Positions 34,896 through 43,705 of a stretch of 51,333 nucleotides of DNA are shown here, piece after piece. Origin of the DNA: an uncultured Coriobacteriaceae bacterium (lineage in GTDB: Bacteria; Actinomycetota; Coriobacteriia; Coriobacteriales; Atopobiaceae); contig CADBCS010000015.1 of NCBI GenBank assembly GCA_902793195.1, forward strand, positions 1-51,333, read 5' to 3'. How positions within the stretch are numbered: the first letter of the stretch is position 1; each line of letters begins with the position of its first letter. Below the pieces are notes generated by a model. That model searched no databases. It saw only the letters and a list, made by a program, of their open reading frames with translations, and was not told the origin of the DNA. The translations under genes were made by a program, and so were the position numbers.

Positions 34896-34924
34896 TTGTA
34901 GCAAACATACGACTGTGCTATATT
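34896..34924 (+). promoter_or_regulatory. Sigma-70-type promoter for the diguanylate cyclase
   Basis: TTGTAG (34896-34901), a 17-base spacer and TATATT (34919-34924) in an AT-rich patch 53 bases before the start codon at 34978. Confidence 0.6.
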
Positions 34925-34977
34925 CAGCTATATGATTAATAGACAGATGCCACGTCCGCAAAGGGGACTGATTCGAG

Positions 34978-36348
34978 ATGCCACTGCAGGTCGAGGACAC
35001 CGTCTCAAGTAACGGTGGCGGATTCTCTCCCCGTATTCGGCTGGTCGACACGGTCCTGGTCGTCTTGGGGACGATGGTTACCATCACGGGCATCCTTGCG
35101 CTGGTCCACCTCATGGAGGTGCGCACCACCACGGCCGACGTGCGCGACCAATACGAGGAATGCATAGCGGCCGCAACCGATTTGATGGAGGCGTCGGACT
35201 ACCTTACCAGCCAGGCCCGGCTGTACGTGTCCACCGGTGACATGTCATACATGGAGCGCTACCTCGACGAGCTGCTCAACGAGCGTCGCAGGGACCACGC
35301 CGTCGCGACCCTCAAGAGGGAGGCCACAAACGGCAATGCGGCCACCGAGCTTGAGGAGGCGCTCAAGAACTCCAACACCCTTGCCGAGCGCGAGCTCTAT
35401 GCCATGCGTCTGATGGCAGAGGCGCAGGGCGGTGGCGACATCCCCGAGACGGTGCAACGGGTCGAGTTGTCCAAACACGATACGCGTCGCTCCCCCGAAC
35501 AACAGCGCGACCAGGCCCGCGAGATGGTGCTCGGCTACGAATACGACGACCTCAAGTCGCTGATCATCGAGGACGTGGACGACTGCACGTCGGCGCTGGT
35601 TGACCACCTCAAGGGCGCGCGGGCCACCTCCTTTGCCGTCGAGAAGCAGATGCAGGTGGTCCTCATGACGGTGCTGCTCACCGACATCGCGTTGCTGGGC
35701 ATCGCGACCATCGCCAACGGGTTGCTCGTCATGCGTCCCATTCACAGCATCGAGCACAGCATTCGCGAGAACGAGCCACTCTCCGAGCAAGGGGCCAAGG
35801 AGATTCGCAACCTTGCCAAGGCCTACAACCGCCTGTACGCCGAGAACCTCAGGCGCACGATGCTCCTGCGCCACCAGGCCGAGACCGACCCGCTTACCGG
35901 TCTGCTCAACCGTGGCTCGTTCGACCGCGTGCTCCTGCACCACGGCAAGGACATCGCCCTGCTCATCGTGGACGTCGATCGGTTCAAGTCCATCAACGAC
36001 GCGAACGGGCACGAGGTCGGTGACGAGGCGCTGCGCAAGGTGGGTGCCTCGTTGGCACAGCACTTCCGCAACACCGACTACGTATGTCGCATCGGAGGCG
36101 ACGAGTTCGCGGTCATCCTCACCGAGATGACCCACGAGATGCGCTCGGTGGTCGGCAGAAAGATCGACGGCATCGCCGCCGACCTCGCCGACACGTCCGA
36201 CGACCTGCCGCTGGTGACGTTGTCGATCGGCATAGCGTTTAGCGCCACGCTGCCCGAGGGAGAAAACGTCTACCACGCCGCAGACAAGGCCCTCTATGAG
36301 GCCAAGCACAACGGGCGCGACCAGTACGTCTTCTTCGAGGGCGCGTGA
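34978..36348 (+). CDS. Membrane-bound diguanylate cyclase (GGDEF)
   Basis: Makes cyclic di-GMP from two GTP. Membrane helices at about 18-42 and 222-246 bracket an extracytoplasmic helical sensor (about 45-220) like four-helix receptor domains. A short HAMP-like segment leads to the GGDEF domain (about 295-455): DPLTGLLNRGSFD, IVDVDRFKSINDANGHEVGDEAL, and an intact GGDEF at 373-377. RNTD (364-367), five residues before it, is a feedback-inhibition I-site. There is no EAL or HD-GYP domain in it or elsewhere in the window. The ribosome binding site is poor (AAGGGG about 11 bases upstream). It is followed on the same strand by the hybrid sensor kinase after a 489-bp gap. Confidence 0.94.
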   Translation: MPLQVEDTVSSNGGGFSPRIRLVDTVLVVLGTMVTITGILALVHLMEVRTTTADVRDQYEECIAAATDLMEASDYLTSQARLYVSTGDMSYMERYLDELLNERRRDHAVATLKREATNGNAATELEEALKNSNTLAERELYAMRLMAEAQGGGDIPETVQRVELSKHDTRRSPEQQRDQAREMVLGYEYDDLKSLIIEDVDDCTSALVDHLKGARATSFAVEKQMQVVLMTVLLTDIALLGIATIANGLLVMRPIHSIEHSIRENEPLSEQGAKEIRNLAKAYNRLYAENLRRTMLLRHQAETDPLTGLLNRGSFDRVLLHHGKDIALLIVDVDRFKSINDANGHEVGDEALRKVGASLAQHFRNTDYVCRIGGDEFAVILTEMTHEMRSVVGRKIDGIAADLADTSDDLPLVTLSIGIAFSATLPEGENVYHAADKALYEAKHNGRDQYVFFEGA

Positions 36349-36512
36349 TGCCGCGAACCCTGCGGCTCGCGGCATCGTCGTCCTCCGCCAAGACGCCCAC
36401 GTATCAGCCGTAGCGCACATGCCACGTTGGGGATAAGGGCTTTGGCCCTCACCCCGAGAGGCTGGCGGGGTCTCTGCGACACAGGCTAGATAGTTGTCGT
36501 GATTCCGTTAGA

Positions 36513-36598
36513 GCATAACCCCAGCTAGACGGCCTATGCGATTATGGAAAGTTGCAACTGTGCGTTCTGGGGGCGCAATAACAACGCACGGTAACAAT
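36513..36598 (+). repeat. Tandem repeat-hairpin unit 1
   Basis: The 38-bp repeat occupies 36517-36554 (contains AGCTAGACGGCCTATGCG). It is followed by a stem GTGCGTT (36560-36566)/AACGCAC (36583-36589) with a 16-nt loop. TTG (36552) and CAA (36595) extend the stem outward. GCATA/TATGC (36513/36535) may form a small 5' stem. Confidence 0.75.
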
Positions 36599-36621
36599 AT
36601 TACTCGGTAGCTTAGCCGAAA

Positions 36622-36703
36622 AACCCCAGCTAGACGGCCTATGCGATTATGGAAAGTTGTTACTGTGAATCCCTCCGCCGCGACCGAGGGTTCACGCTAA
36701 CAA
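36622..36703 (+). repeat. Tandem repeat-hairpin unit 2
   Basis: An exact second copy of the 38-bp repeat (36622-36659) is followed by a different stem, GTGAATCCCTC (36665-36675)/GAGGGTTCAC (36686-36695). It is closed on the outside by TTGTTA (36657-36662)/TAACAA (36698-36703). The repeat period is 105 bp. Confidence 0.75.
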
Positions 36704-36837
36704 AACGTGTTACCTGTGCGAGGAGCCAACCACCTTTTGGAGGGGCCAAATCCCTCATGGTCGCATGCCACGCGAATTGCGAGTAACATATCCAATATCT
36801 GCATGCATCCGCCGCGCTGAGCCAAAGGGGATCGAGC

Positions 36838-39800
36838 ATGGAACAACGCTACCGCAAGGCCACGGGTCGGCTGGCCCTTTGGATGGCCCTGCTCCTCTGT
36901 CTTGTATTGGTGCCTTGGGGCACGATGGCCACGCATGCCCATGCCGCCATGGAGGACGATGCCAAGACCGTGCGGGTGGGCTACTACGAGAACGAGGTCT
37001 TTGAGGAGGGCGCTCAGGAGGGTGCCGTAAAGCAGGGTTATGCGTACGAGTACTACCGCAAGCTCTCGGAGTACACGGGTTGGAAGTACGAGTACGTGTA
37101 TGGGGACTACAACGAACTGTACGACCTGCTGCTTCAGGGCAAGGTCGACCTGCTTGCGGGCCTTGCCTTCAAGGAGGAGCGGGCCGACCTCATCGGTTAT
37201 CCAGAGCTGCCCATGGGAAACGAGACGTATGCCTTGCTCAAGCACAAGACGGACGATTCGGTGACCACCGACCCCAGCACGCTTGCCCACAAGAAGATCG
37301 GCGTGCTGGACAGCGCGATAACGGGCGTTCTCACGCAGTACCTGAAGAAGAACAACGTCGACGCGGAGGTCGTGACGTACGACAGCTACGACCTGCTCAT
37401 GACCGCATTCGACGGAAGTGCCGTTGACCTTGCGGCCGTGGAGGGCGACGTGGGCTACGGACGCGAGCAGATGGAGCATGTACTCTCGTTTGGTGCGTCC
37501 GACTACTATCTGTGTGTCGCCAAGAACCGCCCCGACCTGTTGACGGCGCTCAACGAGGCGCAGGCACAGCTCGCCATCGACGAGCCCAACTACCTCATCT
37601 CCCTCAGCACCAAGTACTATGCCCACAGCGTCTCGAGCCGGTCCTTCTCGGCGGCCGAGCGCACGTGGCTCAACGCCCACGACAAGATGCACATTGGATA
37701 CCTCAAGAACTACCTGCCCTACAGCGACGCGAACGATCAGGGAAGCGTTACCGGCTTGCTGTGCGACTACGCGCCAAAGATGCTGGAGGACTTGGGCATC
37801 GAGGGCATCAGGCTCCAGTACACGGGCTACGACAGCTACGACACCATGATCGCCGACATGGACAAGGGCGTCATCGACGTGGCGTTTCCCGTGGGCGGTG
37901 GACTGTACTACTCGGAGGAAGGGGGCATGTACCAGACCAACCCCGTTATCGTGTCTTCCATGGAGCTCGTATACAAGGGAGAACCCTCCGACGACATGCC
38001 CGCGCGCATTGCGGTCAACCAAAAGAACGCGATGCAGTACTACTACATAAAGACGTACTTTCCTCACGTCGAGACCGTGCCCTATCCCTCCATCGACGAC
38101 TGTTTGACGGCCGTTCTGTCTGGTGAGGTGGACTGCACCGTCCTCAACGGTCTGCGGGCGAACAACATCCTCAGGAACAGCAAGTACGACCAGCTTTCCA
38201 TGCAACAGCTGAGTCACGATGACAGCCGTTGCTTTGGCGTGAAGATCGGCAACGAGGGGCTTCTCAAGCTGCTCAACCACGGCGTAAACGTGGTGGGGGA
38301 GGACTACGCGCTCAACCAGGCATACAAGTACACGAGCGGTCTGTACACGTACTCTCTGTCGGACCTATTGGAGGATTGGATGCCGCTGATGGTGGCGGTC
38401 GTGCTGGGAGTCGCCGCGCTGGTGGTGTTCTTTGTCATGCGAGACTCGCGCCGTGCCAAGCGGGAGATGCTCGACAAGGAGCAGGCCCGCCTTGCCCTGG
38501 AGGAGAAGAATCGCGAGCTCGAACGTAGCAAGAGCGGCCTTGCTGACAGCTACGAGATCATAGCCGACGCCGGCTACGGCACATGGTACATCGTGTATCG
38601 CGAGGACGATCGGCCCAGGATGCGTGGCAATGCCAAGGTCCAGGAGATCTTGGGTTGTTTGGACGAACCGATGACCGAGCGGGAGGCGTATGAATACTGG
38701 CTCTCGCGCATCGCGGACGCTGACCTCACAACGGTGATGGACAGCCTCAACCTCATGCTCGAGGGCGAGGCCGCCGAGCACACCTATCGATGGCATCACC
38801 CGTTCAACGGCACCATCTACATTCGCTGTGGCGGCACGATCAAGCGCGACGGGCGCGCGGAACGCACCCTGCGCGGATACATGAGCGACGTGACGGCCAT
38901 AGTGCGCGACGAGCAGAGGCACAAGGAGACGCTCTCCAAGGCATTGCTTGCGGCAGAGCATGCGAACCGCGCCAAGACGACCTTCCTCAACAACATGTCG
39001 CACGACATCCGCACGCCCATGAACGCCATCGTGGGCTTTACCGAGCTGGCGCAGGATCACGTTGACAACCCCGAGCAGGTGGCGGACTACCTCGACAAGA
39101 TCGCGGTGTCGAGCCAACATCTGCTCTCGCTCATCAACGACGTCTTGGACATGAGCCGCATCGAGAGCGGCAACGTAACGATAGAGGAGACGCAGACGCA
39201 CCTCCCCGAGGTCATCCACGACCTGCGCAACATCATCCAGGTGTCCGTCTCGGCCAAGCAGCAGGACCTGTTCATCGACACGCGCGGCGTGGACCACGAG
39301 GACATTGTGGTGGACAAGCTGCGCCTGAGCCAGGTGCTGCTCAACATCCTTTCCAACGCCATCAAGTTCACGCACGTCGGCGGGTCCATCCACCTGCAGG
39401 TCGTGGAGACGCCCTGTCCGCAGCAAGGTTATGCGAGCTTCTCGTTTAGCGTGTCCGACAATGGCATTGGCATGAGTGAGGAGTTCCAAAAGACCATCTT
39501 CGACGCGTTCACGCGCGAGCAGACCAGCACCGTGAGCGGCATCCAAGGCACGGGACTGGGTATGGCAATTACCAAGAACATCGTGGACATTATGGGCGGC
39601 ACCATATCCGTGAACAGCGTCGAGGGCGAGGGCAGCACGTTTGTGGTGGAGCTCACCTGCAAGATAGCCGACGACGCCTATAACCCGGAGCCGATTGTCG
39701 AGCTCGAGGGCCTGAGGGCGCTCGTGGTGGACGACGACATGAACACCTGCCTCTCGGTCTGCGCCATGCTAAGGAACCTGGGCATGCAGTCCGACTGGAC

Positions 39801-40509
39801 TGGTCATGGCAAGGAGGCCGTGGTGCGTGCCCAGGACGCGCTCGACCAGGGCCAACCCTTCCACGCCTATCTTGTGGATTGGAAGATGCCAGACCTCAGC
39901 GGCATCGAGACGGTCCGCCGAATCCGCAGGATCGTGGGCAATGAGCCGCCCATCGTAATCATGACCGTCTACGACTGGACGGACATAGAGGCGGAGGCCC
40001 GCAGGGCAGGTGCCACCGCGTTCTGCGCCAAGCCCATCTTCATATCGGAGCTGCGTGAGGTGCTCGGTCGCCTGAGCGCGGAAGAGGAGCCCGCGAGGGA
40101 GAGCATGGGCGAGCGGGCGACGTTCACCGGCCATCGCGTGCTCCTGGTCGAGGACAACGAGCTTAACCAGAAGATCGCCCAGGCGTTCCTCGACAAGTTG
40201 GAGGTCGAATCCGACGTGGCGGAGGATGGCGTGGAGGCGGTCGAGCGGATGATAATCGTAGATGCGGATCACTACGACCTGATCCTCATGGACATCCAGA
40301 TGCCCCACATGGACGGATACGAGGCGGCCAGGCGGATTCACGCCCTCTCGGATTCGCGCAAGGCGAACATCCCCATTGTGGCCATGACGGCCAACGCCTT
40401 CGAGGAGGACAAGCGCCTTGCCTACGAGGCCGGCATGAGCGGCTACCTGGCAAAGCCGTATCGCCTGGCCGAGCTGGTCGACATTCTGGAGCGCGCGTTT
40501 GCGAGGTAG
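36838..40509 (+). CDS. Large hybrid sensor histidine kinase with two periplasmic-binding-type sensors and two receivers
   Basis: BvgS/EvgS-like architecture of 1223 residues. Signal/TM segment (14-36), two SBP_bac_3-type Venus-flytrap sensors outside (about 44-265 and 280-500), one membrane helix (about 513-534), a coiled linker, and a PAS-like domain (about 570-695). Then come HisKA with FLNNMSHDIRTPMNAIVGF (phospho-His722), HATPase (about 825-945; SDNGIGMS, GTGLGMAI), receiver 1 (959-1075, Asp1014 in LVDWKMPD) and receiver 2 (1100-1220, Asp1152 in LMDIQMP). Both receivers keep their Thr/Ser and Lys residues. There is no C-terminal Hpt domain and no response regulator gene nearby, so the final partner must lie elsewhere. 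AAAGGGG precedes the ATG by 7 bases. The sensors suggest an amino-acid-like ligand. Confidence 0.95.
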   Translation: MEQRYRKATGRLALWMALLLCLVLVPWGTMATHAHAAMEDDAKTVRVGYYENEVFEEGAQEGAVKQGYAYEYYRKLSEYTGWKYEYVYGDYNELYDLLLQGKVDLLAGLAFKEERADLIGYPELPMGNETYALLKHKTDDSVTTDPSTLAHKKIGVLDSAITGVLTQYLKKNNVDAEVVTYDSYDLLMTAFDGSAVDLAAVEGDVGYGREQMEHVLSFGASDYYLCVAKNRPDLLTALNEAQAQLAIDEPNYLISLSTKYYAHSVSSRSFSAAERTWLNAHDKMHIGYLKNYLPYSDANDQGSVTGLLCDYAPKMLEDLGIEGIRLQYTGYDSYDTMIADMDKGVIDVAFPVGGGLYYSEEGGMYQTNPVIVSSMELVYKGEPSDDMPARIAVNQKNAMQYYYIKTYFPHVETVPYPSIDDCLTAVLSGEVDCTVLNGLRANNILRNSKYDQLSMQQLSHDDSRCFGVKIGNEGLLKLLNHGVNVVGEDYALNQAYKYTSGLYTYSLSDLLEDWMPLMVAVVLGVAALVVFFVMRDSRRAKREMLDKEQARLALEEKNRELERSKSGLADSYEIIADAGYGTWYIVYREDDRPRMRGNAKVQEILGCLDEPMTEREAYEYWLSRIADADLTTVMDSLNLMLEGEAAEHTYRWHHPFNGTIYIRCGGTIKRDGRAERTLRGYMSDVTAIVRDEQRHKETLSKALLAAEHANRAKTTFLNNMSHDIRTPMNAIVGFTELAQDHVDNPEQVADYLDKIAVSSQHLLSLINDVLDMSRIESGNVTIEETQTHLPEVIHDLRNIIQVSVSAKQQDLFIDTRGVDHEDIVVDKLRLSQVLLNILSNAIKFTHVGGSIHLQVVETPCPQQGYASFSFSVSDNGIGMSEEFQKTIFDAFTREQTSTVSGIQGTGLGMAITKNIVDIMGGTISVNSVEGEGSTFVVELTCKIADDAYNPEPIVELEGLRALVVDDDMNTCLSVCAMLRNLGMQSDWTGHGKEAVVRAQDALDQGQPFHAYLVDWKMPDLSGIETVRRIRRIVGNEPPIVIMTVYDWTDIEAEARRAGATAFCAKPIFISELREVLGRLSAEEEPARESMGERATFTGHRVLLVEDNELNQKIAQAFLDKLEVESDVAEDGVEAVERMIIVDADHYDLILMDIQMPHMDGYEAARRIHALSDSRKANIPIVAMTANAFEEDKRLAYEAGMSGYLAKPYRLAELVDILERAFAR

Positions 40510-40612
40510 CCGCGCACGGCCTGCGGGACGTGCGAATCGCGTGCGCACCGCGTGTGTGTGGATGCACGAACGAGCGGGCCGCCCGCGGGCGGCCCGCTCG
40601 CACCTTGCCGCG

Positions 40613-41449
40613 CTAGCCCTTGCGGGCCGCGCCCAAAAGCATGAAGAGGGCAAACGCGACCGCGTCGAACACGACGATCGTGGAACCCACAGGGGTGTTG
40701 GCGAGCATCGAGGTGAGCATTCCCAGCAGCGCGCAGGTCACGGCGATTGCCGCCGAGCAGATGGTTACGCTCTTGAAGGTCCGGCACACGCGCATGGCGG
40801 CCAGTGCCGGAAACACCACGAGTGCCGAGAGGAGCAGGGCGCCCACCAGGCTCATGCCCACGACTATTACGAACGCGATCATCACGGCCAGCACGAGGTT
40901 GTAGCGTCCCACGGGTAGGCCGCACGCCTGGGCGAAGGTCTCGTCGAACGTGATGGCAAAGATGCGGTTGTACAGCAGCACGAACCCGCCCACCACCACG
41001 ATCGACATAATGGTGCAGAGCAAGACCTCGCTCTGCGTGAGGGTGAGGATCGAGGTGGAGCCAAACAGGGTGGAGCACACGTCGCCCGAGAGGTTGCTCG
41101 ACGTGCCAAAGACGTTCATGAGCAGGTAGCCCGCCGCGAGCGACGTGACCGACATCATGGCGATGGCCGCGTCGCCCTGCACGCGCGACCTCTGCTTCCT
41201 GCGCAGGAGCAGCACGGCGGCAAGCGTCGTGACCGGGGCGATGACCAGCATGTTTTGGGTGATGCCCGTAACAGCCGCGATCGCATAGGCGCCAAATGCC
41301 ACGTGGGAGAGGCCGTCGCCAATATAGGAGAGCCGCTTCGTGACCAGCGTGGTGCCAAGCAACGACGAGCAGAGCGCCACGAGCACGCCCACCACAAGGG
41401 CGTGGATCACGAAGGGGTACGAAAGATAGGAGACCAGCGTTTCGAACAT
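40613..41449 (-). CDS. znuB: Zinc/manganese ABC transporter permease ZnuB-like
   Basis: Membrane component of the metal ABC importer (ABC-3 family). The 278 residues form about eight helices with family stretches LLGTTLVTKRLSYIGDGLSHVAFGAYAI, FDETFAQACGLPVGRYN (coupling loop) and GMSLVGALLLSALVVFPALAA. The ATG at 41449 lies 2 bases after the ATPase stop codon, so the genes are coupled. It is the last gene of zur-znuA-znuC-znuB. Zinc rather than manganese is inferred from the Zur-type regulator leading the operon. Confidence 0.92.
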   Translation of the reverse strand: MFETLVSYLSYPFVIHALVVGVLVALCSSLLGTTLVTKRLSYIGDGLSHVAFGAYAIAAVTGITQNMLVIAPVTTLAAVLLLRRKQRSRVQGDAAIAMMSVTSLAAGYLLMNVFGTSSNLSGDVCSTLFGSTSILTLTQSEVLLCTIMSIVVVGGFVLLYNRIFAITFDETFAQACGLPVGRYNLVLAVMIAFVIVVGMSLVGALLLSALVVFPALAAMRVCRTFKSVTICSAAIAVTCALLGMLTSMLANTPVGSTIVVFDAVAFALFMLLGAARKG

Positions 41450-41451
41450 AG

Positions 41452-42147
41452 CTACTCCACCTCGCACAGTCGGGCGTGCCTGTGTGCCCGGTAGTCCGCC
41501 ACCGAGAAGAACTGCGGCGCAACGTCCTCGAACGCGAGCACATGGGTCGCGTGGGTAATCGCTGCGTCGACGTCGTGCGACACGATGATGATGGCCATGC
41601 CGTCTGCCCGCAGCGAGTCCAGGATCTGGTACAGGGACTGCGTGGCCTCGGGATCGAGGCCCGTCGTGGGCTCGTCGAGCACGATGATGCTCGATGTGGC
41701 GCAGAGCGCGCGGGCGAGCAGCACGCGCTGCTGCTGTCCGCCCGACAGGCGATCGAACGGCTCGTCGTACCATTCGAGCGCGCCTACGCGCTCGAGCGCC
41801 CGACGGGCGGCCTCGCGGTCCTCCTTGCCAAAGAACGCGCGCGGGCCAATGCGCACGAGTCGTCCCGAGAGCGCGATCTCGCCGGCCGAGGCGGGGAAGT
41901 CCCGTTGCGACTCTCCGCGCTGCGGAAGGTAGCCCACGCCCTTGCCGTGGCCGGTGTAGTCGATCTGCAGCTCTCCCGAGACGGGTGGGATTATCCCAAG
42001 CAGCGTCTTAACCAGCGTGGACTTGCCTATGCCGTTCTCGCCGACGATGCACAGGAGCTCACCGTCGCCAATGCAAAAGTCAATGTGTTCGGCGACGGGC
42101 ATGCCGGAGTAGCCCACGCAGAGGTCGGTACATGCCAAGCGGGTCAT
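41452..42147 (-). CDS. znuC: Zinc ABC transporter ATPase ZnuC-like
   Basis: ATPase of the metal importer, 231 residues. Walker A GENGIGKST (36-44), Q-loop YLPQRGESQRDFP as typical of metal ABC ATPases, signature LSGGQQQR, Walker B IIVLDEPTTGLD and switch His in VSHDVDAA. GGGAGG precedes the ATG, which is 10 bases after the znuA stop. Its product pairs with the two neighbouring genes. Confidence 0.94.
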   Translation of the reverse strand: MTRLACTDLCVGYSGMPVAEHIDFCIGDGELLCIVGENGIGKSTLVKTLLGIIPPVSGELQIDYTGHGKGVGYLPQRGESQRDFPASAGEIALSGRLVRIGPRAFFGKEDREAARRALERVGALEWYDEPFDRLSGGQQQRVLLARALCATSSIIVLDEPTTGLDPEATQSLYQILDSLRADGMAIIIVSHDVDAAITHATHVLAFEDVAPQFFSVADYRAHRHARLCEVE

Positions 42148-42157
42148 GGGAACCTCC

Positions 42158-43150
42158 CTATGCGAGGGCGTCCTTGAGCACCTTGAGGTTGCTCTCCATG
42201 GTGCCCAGATACGTCTTGCCGGATTCGATGTCCTTGTTCTTGGTGGACTGCAGGGAGTCGAGCACGAGAATCTTCTGGCTCTTGTCCTTGGTGTTTTGTA
42301 TCACCGTCTTGGCAATCTTCTTGTCCGAGCCGTCAATGACCAGGACGCTGCGCAGGCCCAGGCTGTCCACCTTCTTTGCCAGAGAGGTTACGGTCTCGAA
42401 GCTCGCCTCGGTCTCGGCACTGCAGCCCGAGAAGGCCTCGAAGTGCTCGATGCCGTAGTCGTTGGTGAGGTAGACGAACGGGAACCGGTCGGCGAACACG
42501 AGGGCCTTGTGAGAGGCATCCTCCACGACTTCCCTGTAGCTCCCGTCGAGTTGGGTCAGGCGCTCGCGATAGGCCTGTGCGTTGCCATGGTAGGTCTTCG
42601 CGTGATCGGGGTCGATCGACGCCAGCTGCGTGGCGATGGCGTCGGTGAGCGTCTGGGCGTTGCGCAGCGAGAGCCACACGTGCTCGTCGTACTCCACCTC
42701 GCCCTGCCCGTTGGCGGCCTTCTTCGCATCTTTTTCTGCGGGCTGCTCCTCGACGGCAGCGTTGCCGATGGCCTCGAGCAGCGAGAGGGAGCGGAGGTCG
42801 GGGTTCTTGGCGCCCTCCACCGCGTCGGCGGCCCATGCGTCCGACTCACCTCCCACATAGATAAAGAGGTCGGCGTCCGACACGGCTGCCATGTCGGCAA
42901 CCGACGGCTGGTAGCTGTGCAGGTCTACGCCGTTGCCCAGCAGGTAGGTCACCTCAAAGCGGTTCGACTGGTCGCGAAGCACCTGCATGGTCCAGTCGTA
43001 GGCGGGAAACGTCGTGCACACCACCTTGTACTGGGGCTCGGGCGTGCCTTCCTGGGGCGCGTCGCCACCCTTGCCTGCGCATCCCGCGAGTACGACCACA
43101 CCCAGGGCGAGCGCGAGCGCGGTGAGTGCGGTGAGCCATGTTCTTCTCAT
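42158..43150 (-). CDS. znuA: Zinc ABC transporter substrate-binding lipoprotein ZnuA-like
   Basis: Lipid-anchored zinc receptor outside the membrane. The signal peptide ends in the lipobox LAGC (Cys about 24). Metal-site candidates in the 330 residues are His in GVDLHSYQPSVADM and His in YDEHVWLSL. The third region reads FADRFPFVYLTNDYG followed by GCSAETEASFET, the variant of a Gram-positive subfamily in which the usual HxAFxY His is replaced. The zinc-trapping loop is not His-rich but Lys/Glu/Ala-rich (EEQPAEKDAKKAANGQG). AGGAG precedes the ATG. Longer starts would place the signal peptide internally. Confidence 0.93.
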   Translation of the reverse strand: MRRTWLTALTALALALGVVVLAGCAGKGGDAPQEGTPEPQYKVVCTTFPAYDWTMQVLRDQSNRFEVTYLLGNGVDLHSYQPSVADMAAVSDADLFIYVGGESDAWAADAVEGAKNPDLRSLSLLEAIGNAAVEEQPAEKDAKKAANGQGEVEYDEHVWLSLRNAQTLTDAIATQLASIDPDHAKTYHGNAQAYRERLTQLDGSYREVVEDASHKALVFADRFPFVYLTNDYGIEHFEAFSGCSAETEASFETVTSLAKKVDSLGLRSVLVIDGSDKKIAKTVIQNTKDKSQKILVLDSLQSTKNKDIESGKTYLGTMESNLKVLKDALA

Positions 43151-43170
43151 TGGGGTCTCCTTGTGGTTGC

Positions 43171-43602
43171 CTATGCGTCGTTGCGTGCGGTTTCTGGGGT
43201 TGGCGAACCTTGCCTGCATGCGTCGCAGATGCCATAGAGGACGGTGCGGGCGGGCAGGATCTTAAATCCGTGGTGGTCGAGCACGTGGTGGGAGAGCTCC
43301 GCCACCATGTGGCACGTGAGGGGGTAGGCATTGCGGCACTCCAGGCACACGAGCTGGCCGGACGCCTCGTTCTGGTACAGGTGGTAGCTTGCCTCGCCGC
43401 CGGGGGAGACGGCCTTGAGCGCCGAGCCGTCCTCGACCATGGACTCGAGGTTTCTGTAGACCGTGGTGCGCCCGATGCTCTTGCCCGTAGACGTGGCGGC
43501 GTGCCACACCTCGTCGACCGTGAGGTAGCGGCCGACGCCGGCCTGAAGACAGGTGCTCACCAGCTTGCGCTGTCGCGTTTGGTACTTGCCGCGTACGGCC
43601 AT
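43171..43602 (-). CDS. zur: Fur-family repressor, probably Zur
   Basis: Metal-sensing repressor of 143 residues. A winged helix (about 10-78, with SIGRTTVYRNLESMVEDG as recognition region) is followed by the dimer domain. Two CxxC pairs, C86/C89 and C126/C129, make the structural zinc site. His residues in CHMVAELSHHVLDHHGFKI can form the regulatory site. It heads the znuACB operon, 20 bases before znuA, so Zur is the most likely subtype. GGAGG stands 4 bases before the ATG. An inverted repeat upstream suggests self-regulation. Confidence 0.9.
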   Translation of the reverse strand: MAVRGKYQTRQRKLVSTCLQAGVGRYLTVDEVWHAATSTGKSIGRTTVYRNLESMVEDGSALKAVSPGGEASYHLYQNEASGQLVCLECRNAYPLTCHMVAELSHHVLDHHGFKILPARTVLYGICDACRQGSPTPETARNDA

Positions 43603-43616
43603 GCGTCCTCCACGAA

Positions 43617-43646
43617 TTTGAAATCTGTAGTGGATTTCGAATCATA
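43617..43646 (-). promoter_or_regulatory. Probable Zur operator overlapping the zur promoter
   Basis: TTTGAAATC (43617-43625) and GATTTCGAA (43633-43641) form a 9-7-9 inverted repeat with one mismatch, the usual geometry of Fur/Zur boxes. On the minus strand a -10-like TATGAT (43641-43646) abuts it, and the zur start codon is 15 bases downstream. Bound repressor would block transcription of the whole operon. Confidence 0.75.
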
Positions 43647-43705
43647 GCATATGTGTCGTTCTGCGCCAAAGACACACAAATGTGTTGTGGGCGCCGGTCC
43701 AGCGG

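Larger units (their letters stand above)
36349..36837. other. 489-bp gene-free region before the sensor kinase
   Basis: Holds a CCACGTTGGGGATAA motif (36422) also seen at 24.2 kb, a small GGGC/GCCC stem just after it, and a pair of 38-bp direct repeats that each begin a long hairpin (listed separately). I see no small gene. The repeats end about 130 bases before the kinase start and could be part of its leader RNA. Confidence 0.6.

Noticed and set aside
36513..36706. Tandem cyclic-di-GMP riboswitch upstream of the kinase
   Set aside because: Tempting because it follows a GGDEF gene and is tandem, but the conserved GEMM core sequences are missing.
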